64,000 bases of DNA from Usitatibacter sp035624355 (GTDB lineage Bacteria; Pseudomonadota; Gammaproteobacteria; Burkholderiales; Usitatibacteraceae): the NCBI GenBank assembly GCA_035624355.1, contig DASPRQ010000076.1:1-64000 (forward strand), given 5' to 3'. The position numbers and the translations under genes were made by a program. Each line of letters opens with the position of its first letter. Positions within the stretch are counted from its first letter, which is position 1. The notes below the pieces were generated by a model that worked only from the letters and a program-made list of their open reading frames with translations, made no database searches and had not been told where the DNA came from. Below, piece after piece: positions 25,493-35,796 of the stretch.

Positions 25493-26431
25493 GTGAGGCG
25501 CGCGCTCGCAGCCCTGGCGGTGCTGCTCGCCGCGGCCCTTCCCCTCGCGGGCCGCGCGGCGAGCCCCGCATCGCCCACCGGCGGCTCGGGATGCCCCACC
25601 CCGGCGCGAGCGTCGGCGCCCGCGCAGCCGCTGCCGCCGATGGACGGCCTTCGCATCGGCCTCGCATTCGGCAGCGGCTCCATCCACGGGCTCGCCCACG
25701 TGGGCATCATCGAGGCGCTCGAGCGGCACGGCGTGGACGTGAAGGTCGTCACGGGGACGAGCGTCGGGGCGCTCGTGGGCGGGCTCTGGGCGAGCGGGCT
25801 TTCGGGGCGCGAGATCGAGACCTTCGCGAAGAAGACCGACTTCGAGCACCTGGGCGAGCTGAGCGCCTCGTGGCAGGGGCTGTTCACGAACAGCGACCTG
25901 CGCGACCGCCTCGAGGGGATCTTCGGCCACCGGCCCATCGAGAGCTGGCCGCGCCGCTTCGGGGCGGTGGCAACCAACGTGCAGACCGGCGGGCGCAGGC
26001 TCCTCGTGAGCGGCGACGGCGCCACGGCGATCCAGGCCTCCACGGCGATGCCGGTGTACTTCGCGCCGGTGGACCGCGACGGCGAGCGCCTCGCGGACGG
26101 AGCGCTCGTCGAGCCCATTCCCGTGACGGCGGCCCGCGAGCTCGGGGCGGACTACGTGATCGCAGTGAACGTCCTCTATCGTCCCTACGACGAGCCGGCG
26201 AGCGGGCTCTTCGACTACGGCTTCCAGGCGATGCACATCCTCGTGAACTCGCTCGCCACGCAGGACATGCGCGGGGCCGACTTCGCCATCAGCATCGACG
26301 CGCACCGCACGATGACCGACTGCGGCCCCGACGCGCTCATCGCCGACGGGCGCGACACGCTCGAGCGCGACTGGCCGCAGCTCAGCCGCTCGCTCATCGC
26401 GGCGCGCGAGCGCGCGCTCGCGAAGCGCTGA
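25493..26431 (+). CDS. Exported patatin-like phospholipase
   Basis: 312 residues. A signal peptide (RRALAALAVLLAAALPLAG) leads to export. The catalytic parts are the oxyanion loop GSGSIHGLAHVG, the nucleophile elbow GTSVGALVG and the Asp in LADGALVEP, giving the Ser-Asp dyad of bacterial patatins of the RssA/NTE type. It probably hydrolyses membrane phospholipids in the periplasm. The GTG at 25493 is chosen because the signal peptide begins there. It follows the DksA-like gene by eight bases. Patatins are also found in the low-oxygen islands of related bacteria. Confidence 0.82.
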   Translation: MRRALAALAVLLAAALPLAGRAASPASPTGGSGCPTPARASAPAQPLPPMDGLRIGLAFGSGSIHGLAHVGIIEALERHGVDVKVVTGTSVGALVGGLWASGLSGREIETFAKKTDFEHLGELSASWQGLFTNSDLRDRLEGIFGHRPIESWPRRFGAVATNVQTGGRRLLVSGDGATAIQASTAMPVYFAPVDRDGERLADGALVEPIPVTAARELGADYVIAVNVLYRPYDEPASGLFDYGFQAMHILVNSLATQDMRGADFAISIDAHRTMTDCGPDALIADGRDTLERDWPQLSRSLIAARERALAKR

Positions 26432-26442
26432 GGGGCGAGCCC

Positions 26443-29142
26443 CTAGCGCGCCGCCGGGGCCGCGTCCAGCGCGAGCTCCATGCGCCGCGTGTACGGGTCC
26501 TCGTCCGGCGCGCTCACGAAGCCCAGCTCGGCGCACAGGCGCAGCATCGGCGCGTTGCCCGCGAGCACCCACCCGATCATGGTCTTCAGGCCCCGGGCGC
26601 GCGCCACGTCGATGAGCGCGGCCATCATGCGCCGCCCGAGCCCACGCCCCTGCCACTCGTCGGCGATCACGATCGCGTACTCGCACGACCGGCCGTCGGG
26701 CAGCGTGATGTAGCGGCACACCGCGATCTCGCGCTCCACCCCGCCCTCCTCGCGCACCGCCACCAGCGCCATCTCGCGGTCGTAGTCGATCTGCGTGAAG
26801 CGGGCGAGCATCGAAGGCGTGAGGCTCGTGAGCGAGCTCTGGAAGCGCAGGCGCGAGGTCTCCCGCGACAGGCCCTCGACGAACGCCTGCTCCATCGCCG
26901 CGTCCTCGGGGCGGATGGGCCGGATCTTCACCCACTCGCCGCCGGGCAGGCGCAGCGTCGCCTGCAGCTCCCCGGGGTAGGGAAGGATCGCGAGGTGCGC
27001 GTACTTCGTGCGCTGCGCGGGCGCCGCCCGCAGCACGACGCGCGCGTCCACCGCGATCGCCCCGTCCTCGTCCGCGATGAGGGGGTTGATGTCCACCTCC
27101 TCGAGCTCGGGCAGCTCGCAAGCCATCTCCGAGATGTGCAGCAGCACCGCCTCCAGCGCGCCGCGGTCGGCGGCGGGCAGGTTGCGGAACTCGCCCAGCA
27201 CGCGGGCGACGCGGGTGCCGCGGATCATGTCCGCCACGAGGATCGCGTTGAGCGGGGGCAGCGCCACGGTGCGGTCCCGCAGCACCTCCACCGCGATGCC
27301 GCCCGCGCCGAAGGAGATCGCGGGACCGAAGATCGCATCGCGCGCCACGCCCACCATGAGCTCCCGCCCGTGGGGGCGCGCCACCAGCGGCTCGACCGTG
27401 ACGCCCGCGATGCGCGCGCTGGGCTTGCGCGCCGCCACTCCGGCCACGATGTCGGCGAAGGCGGCGCGCACCGCCTCGGCGTCGGGAATCGCGAGGCGCA
27501 CGCCCCCCACGTCGCTCTTGTGGGTGACGTCGGGGGAGTCGATCTTCATCACCACCGGGAATCCCACCTCGCGCGCGGCGCGCACCGCCGCTTCGGGATC
27601 GGGAGCGGAAAGCGTGCGCGCCACCGGGATGCGGAACGCCTCGAGGAGCGCCTTCGATTCGGGGCCGGAGAGCTGGGTGCGCCCGGCGTCGAGGGCCCGC
27701 CCGACGAGCGCGTGCGCGGCCTGCAGGTCGGGAGGATCGCGATGCGCGAGCGGGCCGGGCGCCTCCAGGAGCGCGCGCTGGTTGCGGTAGAACTGGGCGA
27801 GGTGGGCGAAGGTCTCCACCGCCATCTCGGGACCGCGGAATACCGGGAGCCCCGCCTTGCGCAGCTCCACGCGGGCGGCCTCGACGCTCGACTCGCCCAT
27901 CCAGGCGGCGATCACGGGCTTCGCGGCGCCCTGCGCCGCCTCCGCCACGGCCCGGGCCGACTCCTCGGGCTGCGTCATCGCCTGGGGCGTGAGCACCGCG
28001 ACGATGCCGTCCACGCCCGGATCGGCGAGGCAGGCGCCCACCGCGGCGCGATAGCGCTCCGGCCCCGCGTCGCCGATGAGGTCGATCGGGTTGCCGTGGG
28101 ACCAGTTGGCCGGCAGCACGCGGCGCAGCGCCTCCACCGTCGCCGGGGCGAGGGTCGCGAGCTCCATGCCCAGGTCGGCGGCCCAGTCCGCGGCCATCAC
28201 GCCGGGACCGCCGCCGTTGGTGATCACCGCGAGCCGATCCCCGCTGGGGCGCACGTGGGAGGCGAGCGCCTGCGCGGCGCCCACGAGGTCGGCCATGCTG
28301 CGCACGCGCACCGCGCCCGTGCGGCGCACCACCGCGTCGAAGACGTCGTCCTTGCCGACGATGGCGCCGGTGTGCGAGACCGCCGCGCGCGAGCCCGCGG
28401 GGTGGCGCCCCACCTTCATGAGGATCACGGGCTTGATGCGCGCGGCCGCGCGCAGGCTGCTCACCAGGCGGCGCCCGTCGCGCACCCCCTCGATGTAGAG
28501 CAGGATGTGCTCGGTCTTCTCGTCGACGGAGAGGTAGTCCACCACCTCGCCGAAGTCCAGGTCGGTGGAGCCGCCGAGCGAGATCACGCTCGAGAAGCCC
28601 ACGCCGTTGGAGGAGGCCCAGTCGAGCATCGCGGTGCACACCGCGCCCGACTGGGAGACGAGGGCGAGCGCGCCGGCGATTCCCTGACCGCGCGCGAAGG
28701 TGGCGTTGAGCCCGATGGGCGGGCGCATGAGGCCGATGCAGTTCGGGCCCATTACGCGCACGCCGTGGGCGCGGGCCGCGGCGAGGAGCTCGCCTTCGAG
28801 GCGCGCGCCCTCGGGCCCGGCCTCCGAGAATCCGGCGGTGATCACGATCGCGGCGCGGATGCCGCGGCGCCCGCACCGCTCGACGATCCCCGGGACGGTC
28901 GCGGGGGGCGTTGCGATCACCGCGAGGTCCACCGGCTCGGGAAGCCGGTCGACGGAAGGCACGCACGGCACGCCGCGCACGGCTGCGTACTTCGGGTTCA
29001 CCGCGAAGAGCGCGCCGCCGTAGCCGCCCGAGCGCAGGTTCTCGAGCACCCGCCCGCCCACCTTGTCGGCGCGCTCCGAGGCGCCGACGAGGGCCACCGA
29101 ACGCGGCTCGAACAGCGCCGCGAGGTAGTGGCCCTGGCTCAC
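26443..29142 (-). CDS. ADP-forming acyl-CoA synthetase fused to a GNAT acetyltransferase
   Basis: 899 residues. Domain order: CoA-binding Rossmann domain (about 1-130, VALVGASERADKVG), succinyl-CoA-ligase-like domain with the phospho-His region (VSHTGAIVGKDD near 250), ATP-grasp domain (about 490-710, VVMKIDSPDVTHKSDVGGVRL), and a C-terminal GNAT domain (about 730-890, VIADEWQGRGLGRRMM). The same fusion occurs in protein lysine acetyltransferases of the Pat/PatZ group. It may form acyl-CoA with ATP gain, or act mainly as a protein acetyltransferase where the ligase part is inactive. The start is GTG. It ends the minus-strand run that begins at ccoN. Confidence 0.88.
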   Translation of the reverse strand: MSQGHYLAALFEPRSVALVGASERADKVGGRVLENLRSGGYGGALFAVNPKYAAVRGVPCVPSVDRLPEPVDLAVIATPPATVPGIVERCGRRGIRAAIVITAGFSEAGPEGARLEGELLAAARAHGVRVMGPNCIGLMRPPIGLNATFARGQGIAGALALVSQSGAVCTAMLDWASSNGVGFSSVISLGGSTDLDFGEVVDYLSVDEKTEHILLYIEGVRDGRRLVSSLRAAARIKPVILMKVGRHPAGSRAAVSHTGAIVGKDDVFDAVVRRTGAVRVRSMADLVGAAQALASHVRPSGDRLAVITNGGGPGVMAADWAADLGMELATLAPATVEALRRVLPANWSHGNPIDLIGDAGPERYRAAVGACLADPGVDGIVAVLTPQAMTQPEESARAVAEAAQGAAKPVIAAWMGESSVEAARVELRKAGLPVFRGPEMAVETFAHLAQFYRNQRALLEAPGPLAHRDPPDLQAAHALVGRALDAGRTQLSGPESKALLEAFRIPVARTLSAPDPEAAVRAAREVGFPVVMKIDSPDVTHKSDVGGVRLAIPDAEAVRAAFADIVAGVAARKPSARIAGVTVEPLVARPHGRELMVGVARDAIFGPAISFGAGGIAVEVLRDRTVALPPLNAILVADMIRGTRVARVLGEFRNLPAADRGALEAVLLHISEMACELPELEEVDINPLIADEDGAIAVDARVVLRAAPAQRTKYAHLAILPYPGELQATLRLPGGEWVKIRPIRPEDAAMEQAFVEGLSRETSRLRFQSSLTSLTPSMLARFTQIDYDREMALVAVREEGGVEREIAVCRYITLPDGRSCEYAIVIADEWQGRGLGRRMMAALIDVARARGLKTMIGWVLAGNAPMLRLCAELGFVSAPDEDPYTRRMELALDAAPAAR

Positions 29143-29146
29143 GCCG

Positions 29147-29443
29147 TCAGGCGCACTCGCCGGTTTCGCGCTTCGGACAGCCGTCGGGACGCGCCGCCGG
29201 CTCGAGCGGGCAGCGGTTGAGCTCGAAGGGCGAGCGCTGCAGCAGGCACGTGAGCGCGCTGCAGCCGCTGCCCACGACCCAGAAGAGCAGGAAGCCGAGC
29301 GTGTAGGCCCCGAGCCGCGGGAGCTCGATCGGGGAGCCCAGCCACTGGAGGTCGGCGGGATCGACCAGGGAGAAGACGACCCCCACGGCGGGGATCGCCA
29401 CCACGAAGCCCGGCCACAGCACCCACATGAGGCGTCGTCCCAT
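29147..29443 (-). CDS. Small membrane protein of the cbb3 maturation cluster
   Basis: 98 residues with two hydrophobic segments (about 4-27 and 44-68) and a Cys-rich C-terminal tail (CPLEPAARPDGCPKRETGEC). I do not recognise a characterised family. It lies ten bases after fixH and four bases before the acyl-CoA synthetase gene on the same strand, so it belongs to the cbb3 operon by position. A role in oxidase assembly is only a guess from that context. Confidence 0.7.
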   Translation of the reverse strand: MGRRLMWVLWPGFVVAIPAVGVVFSLVDPADLQWLGSPIELPRLGAYTLGFLLFWVVGSGCSALTCLLQRSPFELNRCPLEPAARPDGCPKRETGECA

Positions 29444-29452
29444 CGTCGTCTC

Positions 29453-29949
29453 CTATCGCGGCCGCGCCCCGAGCTGGACGAAGTCGTGGTGCTCGCCCCA
29501 TTCTCCGGCGAGCCGCCAGGCTCCGTCCGCGTCCTCGAGGTGGACCGTCCACAATCCCTGTTCCGGCATTCTAACGGGTCCTTCGTACACGCCGGGAGCC
29601 GTCGGGTGCAGGGCCACGGCCTGGTCGAGGCCCGCGCGCGTGGCGTTCACGAAGGTGAGGAGCGGCGCCTTGGCGGGCCGCGGACCCGAGGTGAACAGCA
29701 CGCGCACCCGGTCGCGCGCCTCGCTCACCTGCACCGTGGCCGCGAGCCCCAGCTCGCGCGCCTTCCCGTCGCGCGCGATCACGCGGTTGATCGCGAGGCC
29801 CTGCCGGTAGTAGTCGTCCGCCACCAGGCCGTCGTTGGTGGTGATGGCGATCGCGAGCGTGGCGAATCCCGCCACCACCACGACGGCCGGGCCCGCCATG
29901 AGGATCCACGGCCAGGGCTCGCGGTACCAGGGACGGGGTTGGGGTCCGC

Positions 29950-29953
<4 letters not shown>
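29453..29953 (-). CDS. fixH: FixH family protein
   Basis: 166 residues. One N-terminal membrane helix (about 15-37, WPWILMAGPAVVVVAGFATL) is followed by the family motif TTNDGLVADDYYRQGLAINR and a periplasmic Ig-like domain ending in LWTVHLEDADGAWRLAGEW. FixH is encoded in fixGHIS/ccoGHIS clusters and is needed for cbb3 oxidase assembly. Its ATG overlaps the ccoG stop by four bases. Confidence 0.9.
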
Positions 29954-31467
<1,514 letters not shown>

Positions 31468-31469
31468 GG

Positions 31470-32396
31470 CTATTTCGCTTCGGCGACTCGGCGCTGGAGC
31501 TCCGGGTGCGAAAGCCCGTACACGTAGGCGGCGAGCAGGTGCACGCGCGCCTCGCCGAGGAAGTCCTTGTGGGCCGGCATCACGATGTTGCGGCCGTTCG
31601 TGATGGTCTCGACGATCGTCGCCTCCGACGGCCCGAACAGCCAGATCTGGTCGGTGAGGTTCGGGGCGCCGACCGCCTGGTTGCCCTTCGCGTCGGCCCC
31701 GTGGCAGGCCACGCAGTAGGTCGCGAAGTTCTTCTTGCCGCGCTCGGCGCGCGCCGCGTCGTGCGGGAGCCCCGAGAGCGAGCGCACGTAGTTGGCGGTG
31801 TCGAGCACGCCTTCGGGGCCGAGCGCCGGGCCGAAGGGCGGCATCACGCCGTTGCGCCCTTCCATGATGGTGGTCTGGATGGTCTCGGGCGAGCCGCCGA
31901 ACAGCCAGTCGTCGTCCGTGAGGTTCGGGAAGCCCTTGCCGCCGCGCGCGTCCGAGGCGTGGCACTGCGTGCAGTAGGTGAGGAACAGGCGGTGCCCCAC
32001 CGCGCGCGCCTGCGGGTCGCCGGCGAGGGTGGCGATGTCGACGGCGGCGAATTTCTGGTAAAGGGGCCCGTACTCGGCCTCGGCGGCCTTGACCTCCTGC
32101 TCGTACTGGCCGCGCGAGCTCCAATGGGAGGCGCCGCCCCAGGAGCCCAGGCCCGGGTAGATCCACAGGTAGCCGAGCCCGAAGGCGATCGTGATCCAGA
32201 AGAGCCACACCCACCAGCGCGGCAGCGGGTTGTTGTACTCGTCGAGGTCCTCGTCCCAGACGTGCCCGGTCTTGTCCGGGTCGCCCGAGACCCTGCGCTT
32301 GCTCATGCGCACCAGGATGAAGGCGCAGAACGCGATGCCGCCGAGGGTGAGCGCCGCGATGTAGTAGCTCCAGAAGCCGCTCGTGAAGTCGCTCAT
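31470..32396 (-). CDS. ccoP: cbb3 cytochrome oxidase subunit III (dihaem)
   Basis: 308 residues. Two N-terminal membrane helices (about 9-30 and 61-82) anchor two cytochrome c domains with haem motifs CTQCH at 142-146 and CVACH at 228-232. It passes electrons from soluble cytochrome c to CcoO and CcoN. Having two N-terminal helices, with CcoQ also present, is common in proteobacteria. Its ATG overlaps the ccoQ stop. Confidence 0.96.
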   Translation of the reverse strand: MSDFTSGFWSYYIAALTLGGIAFCAFILVRMSKRRVSGDPDKTGHVWDEDLDEYNNPLPRWWVWLFWITIAFGLGYLWIYPGLGSWGGASHWSSRGQYEQEVKAAEAEYGPLYQKFAAVDIATLAGDPQARAVGHRLFLTYCTQCHASDARGGKGFPNLTDDDWLFGGSPETIQTTIMEGRNGVMPPFGPALGPEGVLDTANYVRSLSGLPHDAARAERGKKNFATYCVACHGADAKGNQAVGAPNLTDQIWLFGPSEATIVETITNGRNIVMPAHKDFLGEARVHLLAAYVYGLSHPELQRRVAEAK

Positions 32397-32560
32397 CGCC
32401 CGTCGCTCCGCGTCCGGTCCTCGTCGTCCAGCGGCATCCGCGCCGCCTCCTCGAACCGCTTCCGGTTGCCCGGGTGCACGGCCCACGCCACGATCCCGAC
32501 GAAGGTCGCGAACGACACGACCGTCACCACCTCGTGGAGGATGTCAACGTCCATCGTCAT
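32393..32560 (-). CDS. ccoQ: cbb3 oxidase small subunit CcoQ
   Basis: 55 residues with one membrane helix (about 11-28) followed by a charged tail (NRKRFEEAARMPLDDED). This is the usual form of CcoQ/FixQ, which stabilises the cbb3 complex. It overlaps both neighbours by four bases, so ccoO, ccoQ and ccoP are translationally coupled. Confidence 0.92.
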   Translation of the reverse strand: MTMDVDILHEVVTVVSFATFVGIVAWAVHPGNRKRFEEAARMPLDDEDRTRSDGR

Positions 32561-33168
32561 CTCCCCTTCACCGCGGTGCCGAGCACCTGCAGGTAGGCGA
32601 TCAGCGCGTCCTGCTCGGTCTTGCCCTCGAGCTCCGCGCGCGCGCCCTTGATGTCCGCGTCGGTGTACGGCACGCCCAGCATGCGCAGCACCTCGAGCTT
32701 GCGCTCGATGTGGCTCGCGTCGGCCGGCGTCTTCGCGAGCCAGGGATAGGCGGGCATGTTCGATTCCGGCACCACGTCGCGCGGCTCGTTCAGGTGGATG
32801 CGGTGCCAGTCGTCGCCGTAGCGGCCGCCCACGCGCGCGAGGTCGGGCCCGGTGCGCTTGCTGCCCCACAGGAACGGGTGGTCGTACACGCTCTCGCCCG
32901 CCACGGAGTAGTGCCCGTAGCGCTCGGTCTCGGCGCGGAACGGCCGGATCATCTGCGAATGGCAGTTGTAGCAGCCTTCGCGCACGTACACGTCGCGTCC
33001 CGCGAGCTGCAGCGCCGTGTACGGCTTCCAGCCCGCCACGGGCTCCGTCGTCGAGCGCTGGAAGAAGAGCGGCACGATCTCCACCAGCCCTCCCACGCTC
33101 ACCACGAGGAGCACGAGGGCGATGAGCCACCCGCTCCTCCTCTCGATCATCTCGTGCGTCAGGTTCAT
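32557..33168 (-). CDS. ccoO: cbb3 cytochrome oxidase subunit II (monohaem)
   Basis: 203 residues. One N-terminal membrane helix (about 13-36) precedes the haem motif CYNCH at 66-70, with SQMIRPFRAETERYG typical of CcoO. The haem takes electrons from CcoP. It starts 17 bases after ccoN on the same strand. Confidence 0.96.
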   Translation of the reverse strand: MNLTHEMIERRSGWLIALVLLVVSVGGLVEIVPLFFQRSTTEPVAGWKPYTALQLAGRDVYVREGCYNCHSQMIRPFRAETERYGHYSVAGESVYDHPFLWGSKRTGPDLARVGGRYGDDWHRIHLNEPRDVVPESNMPAYPWLAKTPADASHIERKLEVLRMLGVPYTDADIKGARAELEGKTEQDALIAYLQVLGTAVKGR

Positions 33169-33185
33169 TCTCGTCTTCCCCCGCT

Positions 33186-34616
33186 TCAGGCGTGCGCGGC
33201 CGCCGCCGCCATCGGGATCGGCGCGTCCTGCGCCCGGCCCGCGAGCATCGTCTTCGTCACGTTCCACGACATGATCAGCATCCCCACGAGGTACAGGACC
33301 CCGCCGGCGAGGCGGATCTCGTAGAAGGGATACGTCGCCTTCACACCCTCGACGAAGCTGTAGGTGAGCGTGCCGTCCGGGTTCGCCGCGCGCCACATGA
33401 GGCCCTGCATTACGCCGGCGATCCACATCGAGGCGATGTAGAGCACGATCCCCAGGGTCGCGATCCAGAAGTGCAGGTTGATCGCCTTCACGCTGTACAT
33501 CTCGACGCGGCCGACGAGGCGCGGGATCAGGTAGTACAGGCTGCCGATGGAGATCAGGCCCACCCAGCCGAGCGCGCCGGAGTGCACGTGGCCGATCGTC
33601 CAGTCGGTGTAGTGCGACAGCGCGTTCACGGTCTTGATCGACATCATCGGGCCCTCGAACGTCGACATGCCGTAGAACGAGAGCGAGACGATGAGGAACT
33701 TGAGGATCGGGTCGTCGCGGAGCTTCCACCACGCGCCCGACAGCGTCATGATCCCGTTGATCATCCCGCCCCAGGAGGGCGCGAGCAGGATCAGCGAGAA
33801 GAGCATCCCGAGCGACTGCGTCCAGTCCGGGAGCGCCGTGTAGTGCAGGTGGTGCGGACCCGCCCACATGTACGTGAAGATGAGCGCCCAGAAGTGCACC
33901 ACCGAGAGGCGGTACGAGTAGATCGGGCGGCCCGCCTGCTTCGGGACGAAGTAGTACATCATCCCGAGGAAGCCCGCGGTGAGGAAGAAGCCCACCGCGT
34001 TGTGCCCGTACCACCACTGGACCATGGCGTCCTGCACGCCCGCGTAGGCCGAGTACGACTTCCAGAGCGACACGGGGACCGCCGCGCTGTTCACCACGTG
34101 CAGCAGCGCCACCGTGAGGATGAACGCGCCGTAGAACCAGTTGGCGACGTAGATGTGCTGCACCTTGCGCTTGGCGATCGTGCCGAAGAACACCACCGCG
34201 TAGGAGATCCACACGACCGCGATGAGGATGTCGATCGGCCACTCGAGCTCCGCGTACTCCTTGCTCTGCGTGATGCCGAGCGGGAGCGTCACCGCCGCGA
34301 GCACGATCACCGCCTGCCATCCCCAGAAGGTGAACGCGGCGAGCCCGTCGGAGAAGATGCGCACCTGGCAGGTGCGCTGGACCACGTAGTACGAGGTGGC
34401 GAAGAGCGCGCACCCGCCGAAGGCGAAGATCACCGCGTTGGTGTGCAGCGGCCGCAGCCTCCCGTAGCTCAGCCACGGGATTCCGTAGGTGAGGTCGGGC
34501 CAGATGAGCTGGGAGGCGATCAGCACGCCCACCAGCATGCCGACCACGCCCCAGACCACCGTCATGACGGCGAACTGGCGGACGACCTTGTAGTTGTACA
34601 GGCCCTGGGCTTCCAT
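33186..34616 (-). CDS. ccoN: cbb3 cytochrome oxidase catalytic subunit I
   Basis: 476 residues with 12 membrane helices. It carries the low-spin haem and haem-CuB ligands in conserved stretches such as TNAVIFAFGGCALFATSYY, WWYGHNAVGFFLTAGFLG (His-rich), and GPHHLHYTALPDW for the CuB His pair, with LSHYTDWTIGHVHSGALGW near 330. It reduces O2 to water with very high affinity and pumps protons. The ATG at 34616 follows AGGGGAG; the GTG one codon earlier is less likely. An FNR box lies 79.5 bp upstream, giving a leader of about 38 bases. Confidence 0.97.
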   Translation of the reverse strand: MEAQGLYNYKVVRQFAVMTVVWGVVGMLVGVLIASQLIWPDLTYGIPWLSYGRLRPLHTNAVIFAFGGCALFATSYYVVQRTCQVRIFSDGLAAFTFWGWQAVIVLAAVTLPLGITQSKEYAELEWPIDILIAVVWISYAVVFFGTIAKRKVQHIYVANWFYGAFILTVALLHVVNSAAVPVSLWKSYSAYAGVQDAMVQWWYGHNAVGFFLTAGFLGMMYYFVPKQAGRPIYSYRLSVVHFWALIFTYMWAGPHHLHYTALPDWTQSLGMLFSLILLAPSWGGMINGIMTLSGAWWKLRDDPILKFLIVSLSFYGMSTFEGPMMSIKTVNALSHYTDWTIGHVHSGALGWVGLISIGSLYYLIPRLVGRVEMYSVKAINLHFWIATLGIVLYIASMWIAGVMQGLMWRAANPDGTLTYSFVEGVKATYPFYEIRLAGGVLYLVGMLIMSWNVTKTMLAGRAQDAPIPMAAAAAHA

Positions 34617-34688
34617 CACGCTCCCCTGGAAAGAAATCCGTCGCGACCGGCGACAATGCAGATGCTAGGGTCGCGGCAGCGCGGCCCT

Positions 34689-34702
34689 TTGATTTTCATC
34701 AA
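34689..34702. promoter_or_regulatory. Consensus FNR box upstream of ccoNOQP
   Basis: TTGATTTTCATCAA, a perfect TTGAT-N4-ATCAA palindrome. It is centred 79.5 bp from the ccoN ATG, so class II activation would give a leader of about 38 bases with the Shine-Dalgarno sequence inside. cbb3 operons are classic FNR targets. The right-hand neighbour ends convergently on the same strand. Confidence 0.93.
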
Positions 34703-34722
34703 CCGTTCCCGCGGGCCCGCGT

Positions 34723-35715
34723 TCAGGGCACGAGGACCGCGGCCCCCTCGATCGAGCCCGCGCGCAGGTCCGCGAGCGCCCGGTTCGCCTCCGCGAGCGC
34801 GTAGCGCCGCGTGGCGGGGCGCACGCCCGCGGCCGGGGCGAGCTCGAGCAGCTCGTCGCCGTCGCGGCGCGTGAGGTTCGCCACCGAGCGCACGCACCGC
34901 TCGCCCCAGAGCAGCGCGTAGGGAAACGCGGGGATGTCGCTCATGTGGATGCCCGCGCACACGACCGGGCTGCCGCGATCGACCGCGGCGAGCGCCGCCG
35001 GGACGAGCGCGCCCACCGGGGCGAAGATGATCGCGGCGTCGAGGCGCTCGGGCGAAGGGGCCGTGGAATCCCCGGCCCACTTGCAGCCGAGCCGCGTGGC
35101 GAACCGCTGGGCCGCCGCGTCGCCGGGCCGCGTGAAGGCGTATACCTCCCGCCCCTGGTGCACCGCGATCTGCGCGACGATGTGCCCGGCCGCGCCGAAG
35201 CCGTAGATGCCGAGCCGGCGCGCCTCCCCCGCCATGCGCAGCGACCGGTAGCCGATGAAGCCCGCGCACAGCAGCGGCGCGGCCTCCTCGTCGCCGATGC
35301 CCTCGGGAATCGGGTAGCAGAAGCGCTCGTCGGCCACGGTGAACTGCGCGTAGCCGCCATCGCGGTGGAAGCCCGTGAAGCGCGCCTCGGCGCACAGGTT
35401 CTCGCGTCCCGTGCGGCAGAAGGCGCAGTGCCCGCAGGTGCGCGCGAGCCACGGCACGCCTACGCGCTCGCCCGCGGAGAAGAGCGAAGCGCCCGCGCCG
35501 CGCCCCGCCACGCGGGCCACGATCTCGTGCCCGGGGATGATGGGCAGCTTCCCGCCGGGAAGCTCGCCGTCGACCACGTGCAGGTCGGTGCGGCACACGC
35601 CGCAGGCGAGCACCTCGAGCAGCAGCTCGCCCGGTCCCGGCTCGGGCACGGGCAAGCGCTCGTGCCGCAGCCCCTCCCCGGGCCGGTGCAGGCGCATCGC
35701 CTCCATAACGCTCAT
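34723..35715 (-). CDS. Zinc-dependent alcohol dehydrogenase (MDR family)
   Basis: 330 residues. The catalytic zinc region is CGVCRTDLHVVDG (Cys38) with GHE at about 62-64. The structural zinc site has four cysteines in CGHCAFCRTGRENLC. The coenzyme fold shows GIYGFGAAGHIVAQIA with the Gly-rich loop. It interconverts alcohols and aldehydes with NAD(P) and could serve fermentation under low O2. The ATG at 35715 is 42.5 bp from the centre of a consensus FNR box shared with the GGDEF gene. A second ATG nine bases inside would give a ten-base leader. Confidence 0.9.
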   Translation of the reverse strand: MSVMEAMRLHRPGEGLRHERLPVPEPGPGELLLEVLACGVCRTDLHVVDGELPGGKLPIIPGHEIVARVAGRGAGASLFSAGERVGVPWLARTCGHCAFCRTGRENLCAEARFTGFHRDGGYAQFTVADERFCYPIPEGIGDEEAAPLLCAGFIGYRSLRMAGEARRLGIYGFGAAGHIVAQIAVHQGREVYAFTRPGDAAAQRFATRLGCKWAGDSTAPSPERLDAAIIFAPVGALVPAALAAVDRGSPVVCAGIHMSDIPAFPYALLWGERCVRSVANLTRRDGDELLELAPAAGVRPATRRYALAEANRALADLRAGSIEGAAVLVP

Positions 35716-35750
35716 TCGCTCAAGCGTGCCCTCACGGGAGGCCGCTGCGT

Positions 35751-35764
35751 TTGATCGGAATCAA
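35751..35764. promoter_or_regulatory. Consensus FNR box in the divergent adh/GGDEF promoter
   Basis: TTGATCGGAATCAA, a perfect consensus. It is centred 42.5 bp from the alcohol dehydrogenase start and 39.5 bp from the GGDEF start. A CAATAG -10-like hexamer at 35785-35790 lies six bases before the GGDEF ATG. Both mRNAs are predicted to begin at or near their start codons. Confidence 0.92.
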
Positions 35765-35796
35765 GCGCCGCGGACGTCGGGGGGCAATAGTGGGCC

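Noticed and set aside
25349..29142. Very long open frames opposite known genes, for example on the minus strand across 25349-28966, 35761-39780 and 48033-53033
   Set aside because: They are mirror frames of GC-rich coding strands, rich in Arg, Ala, His and Gly without domains, and overlap well-identified genes.
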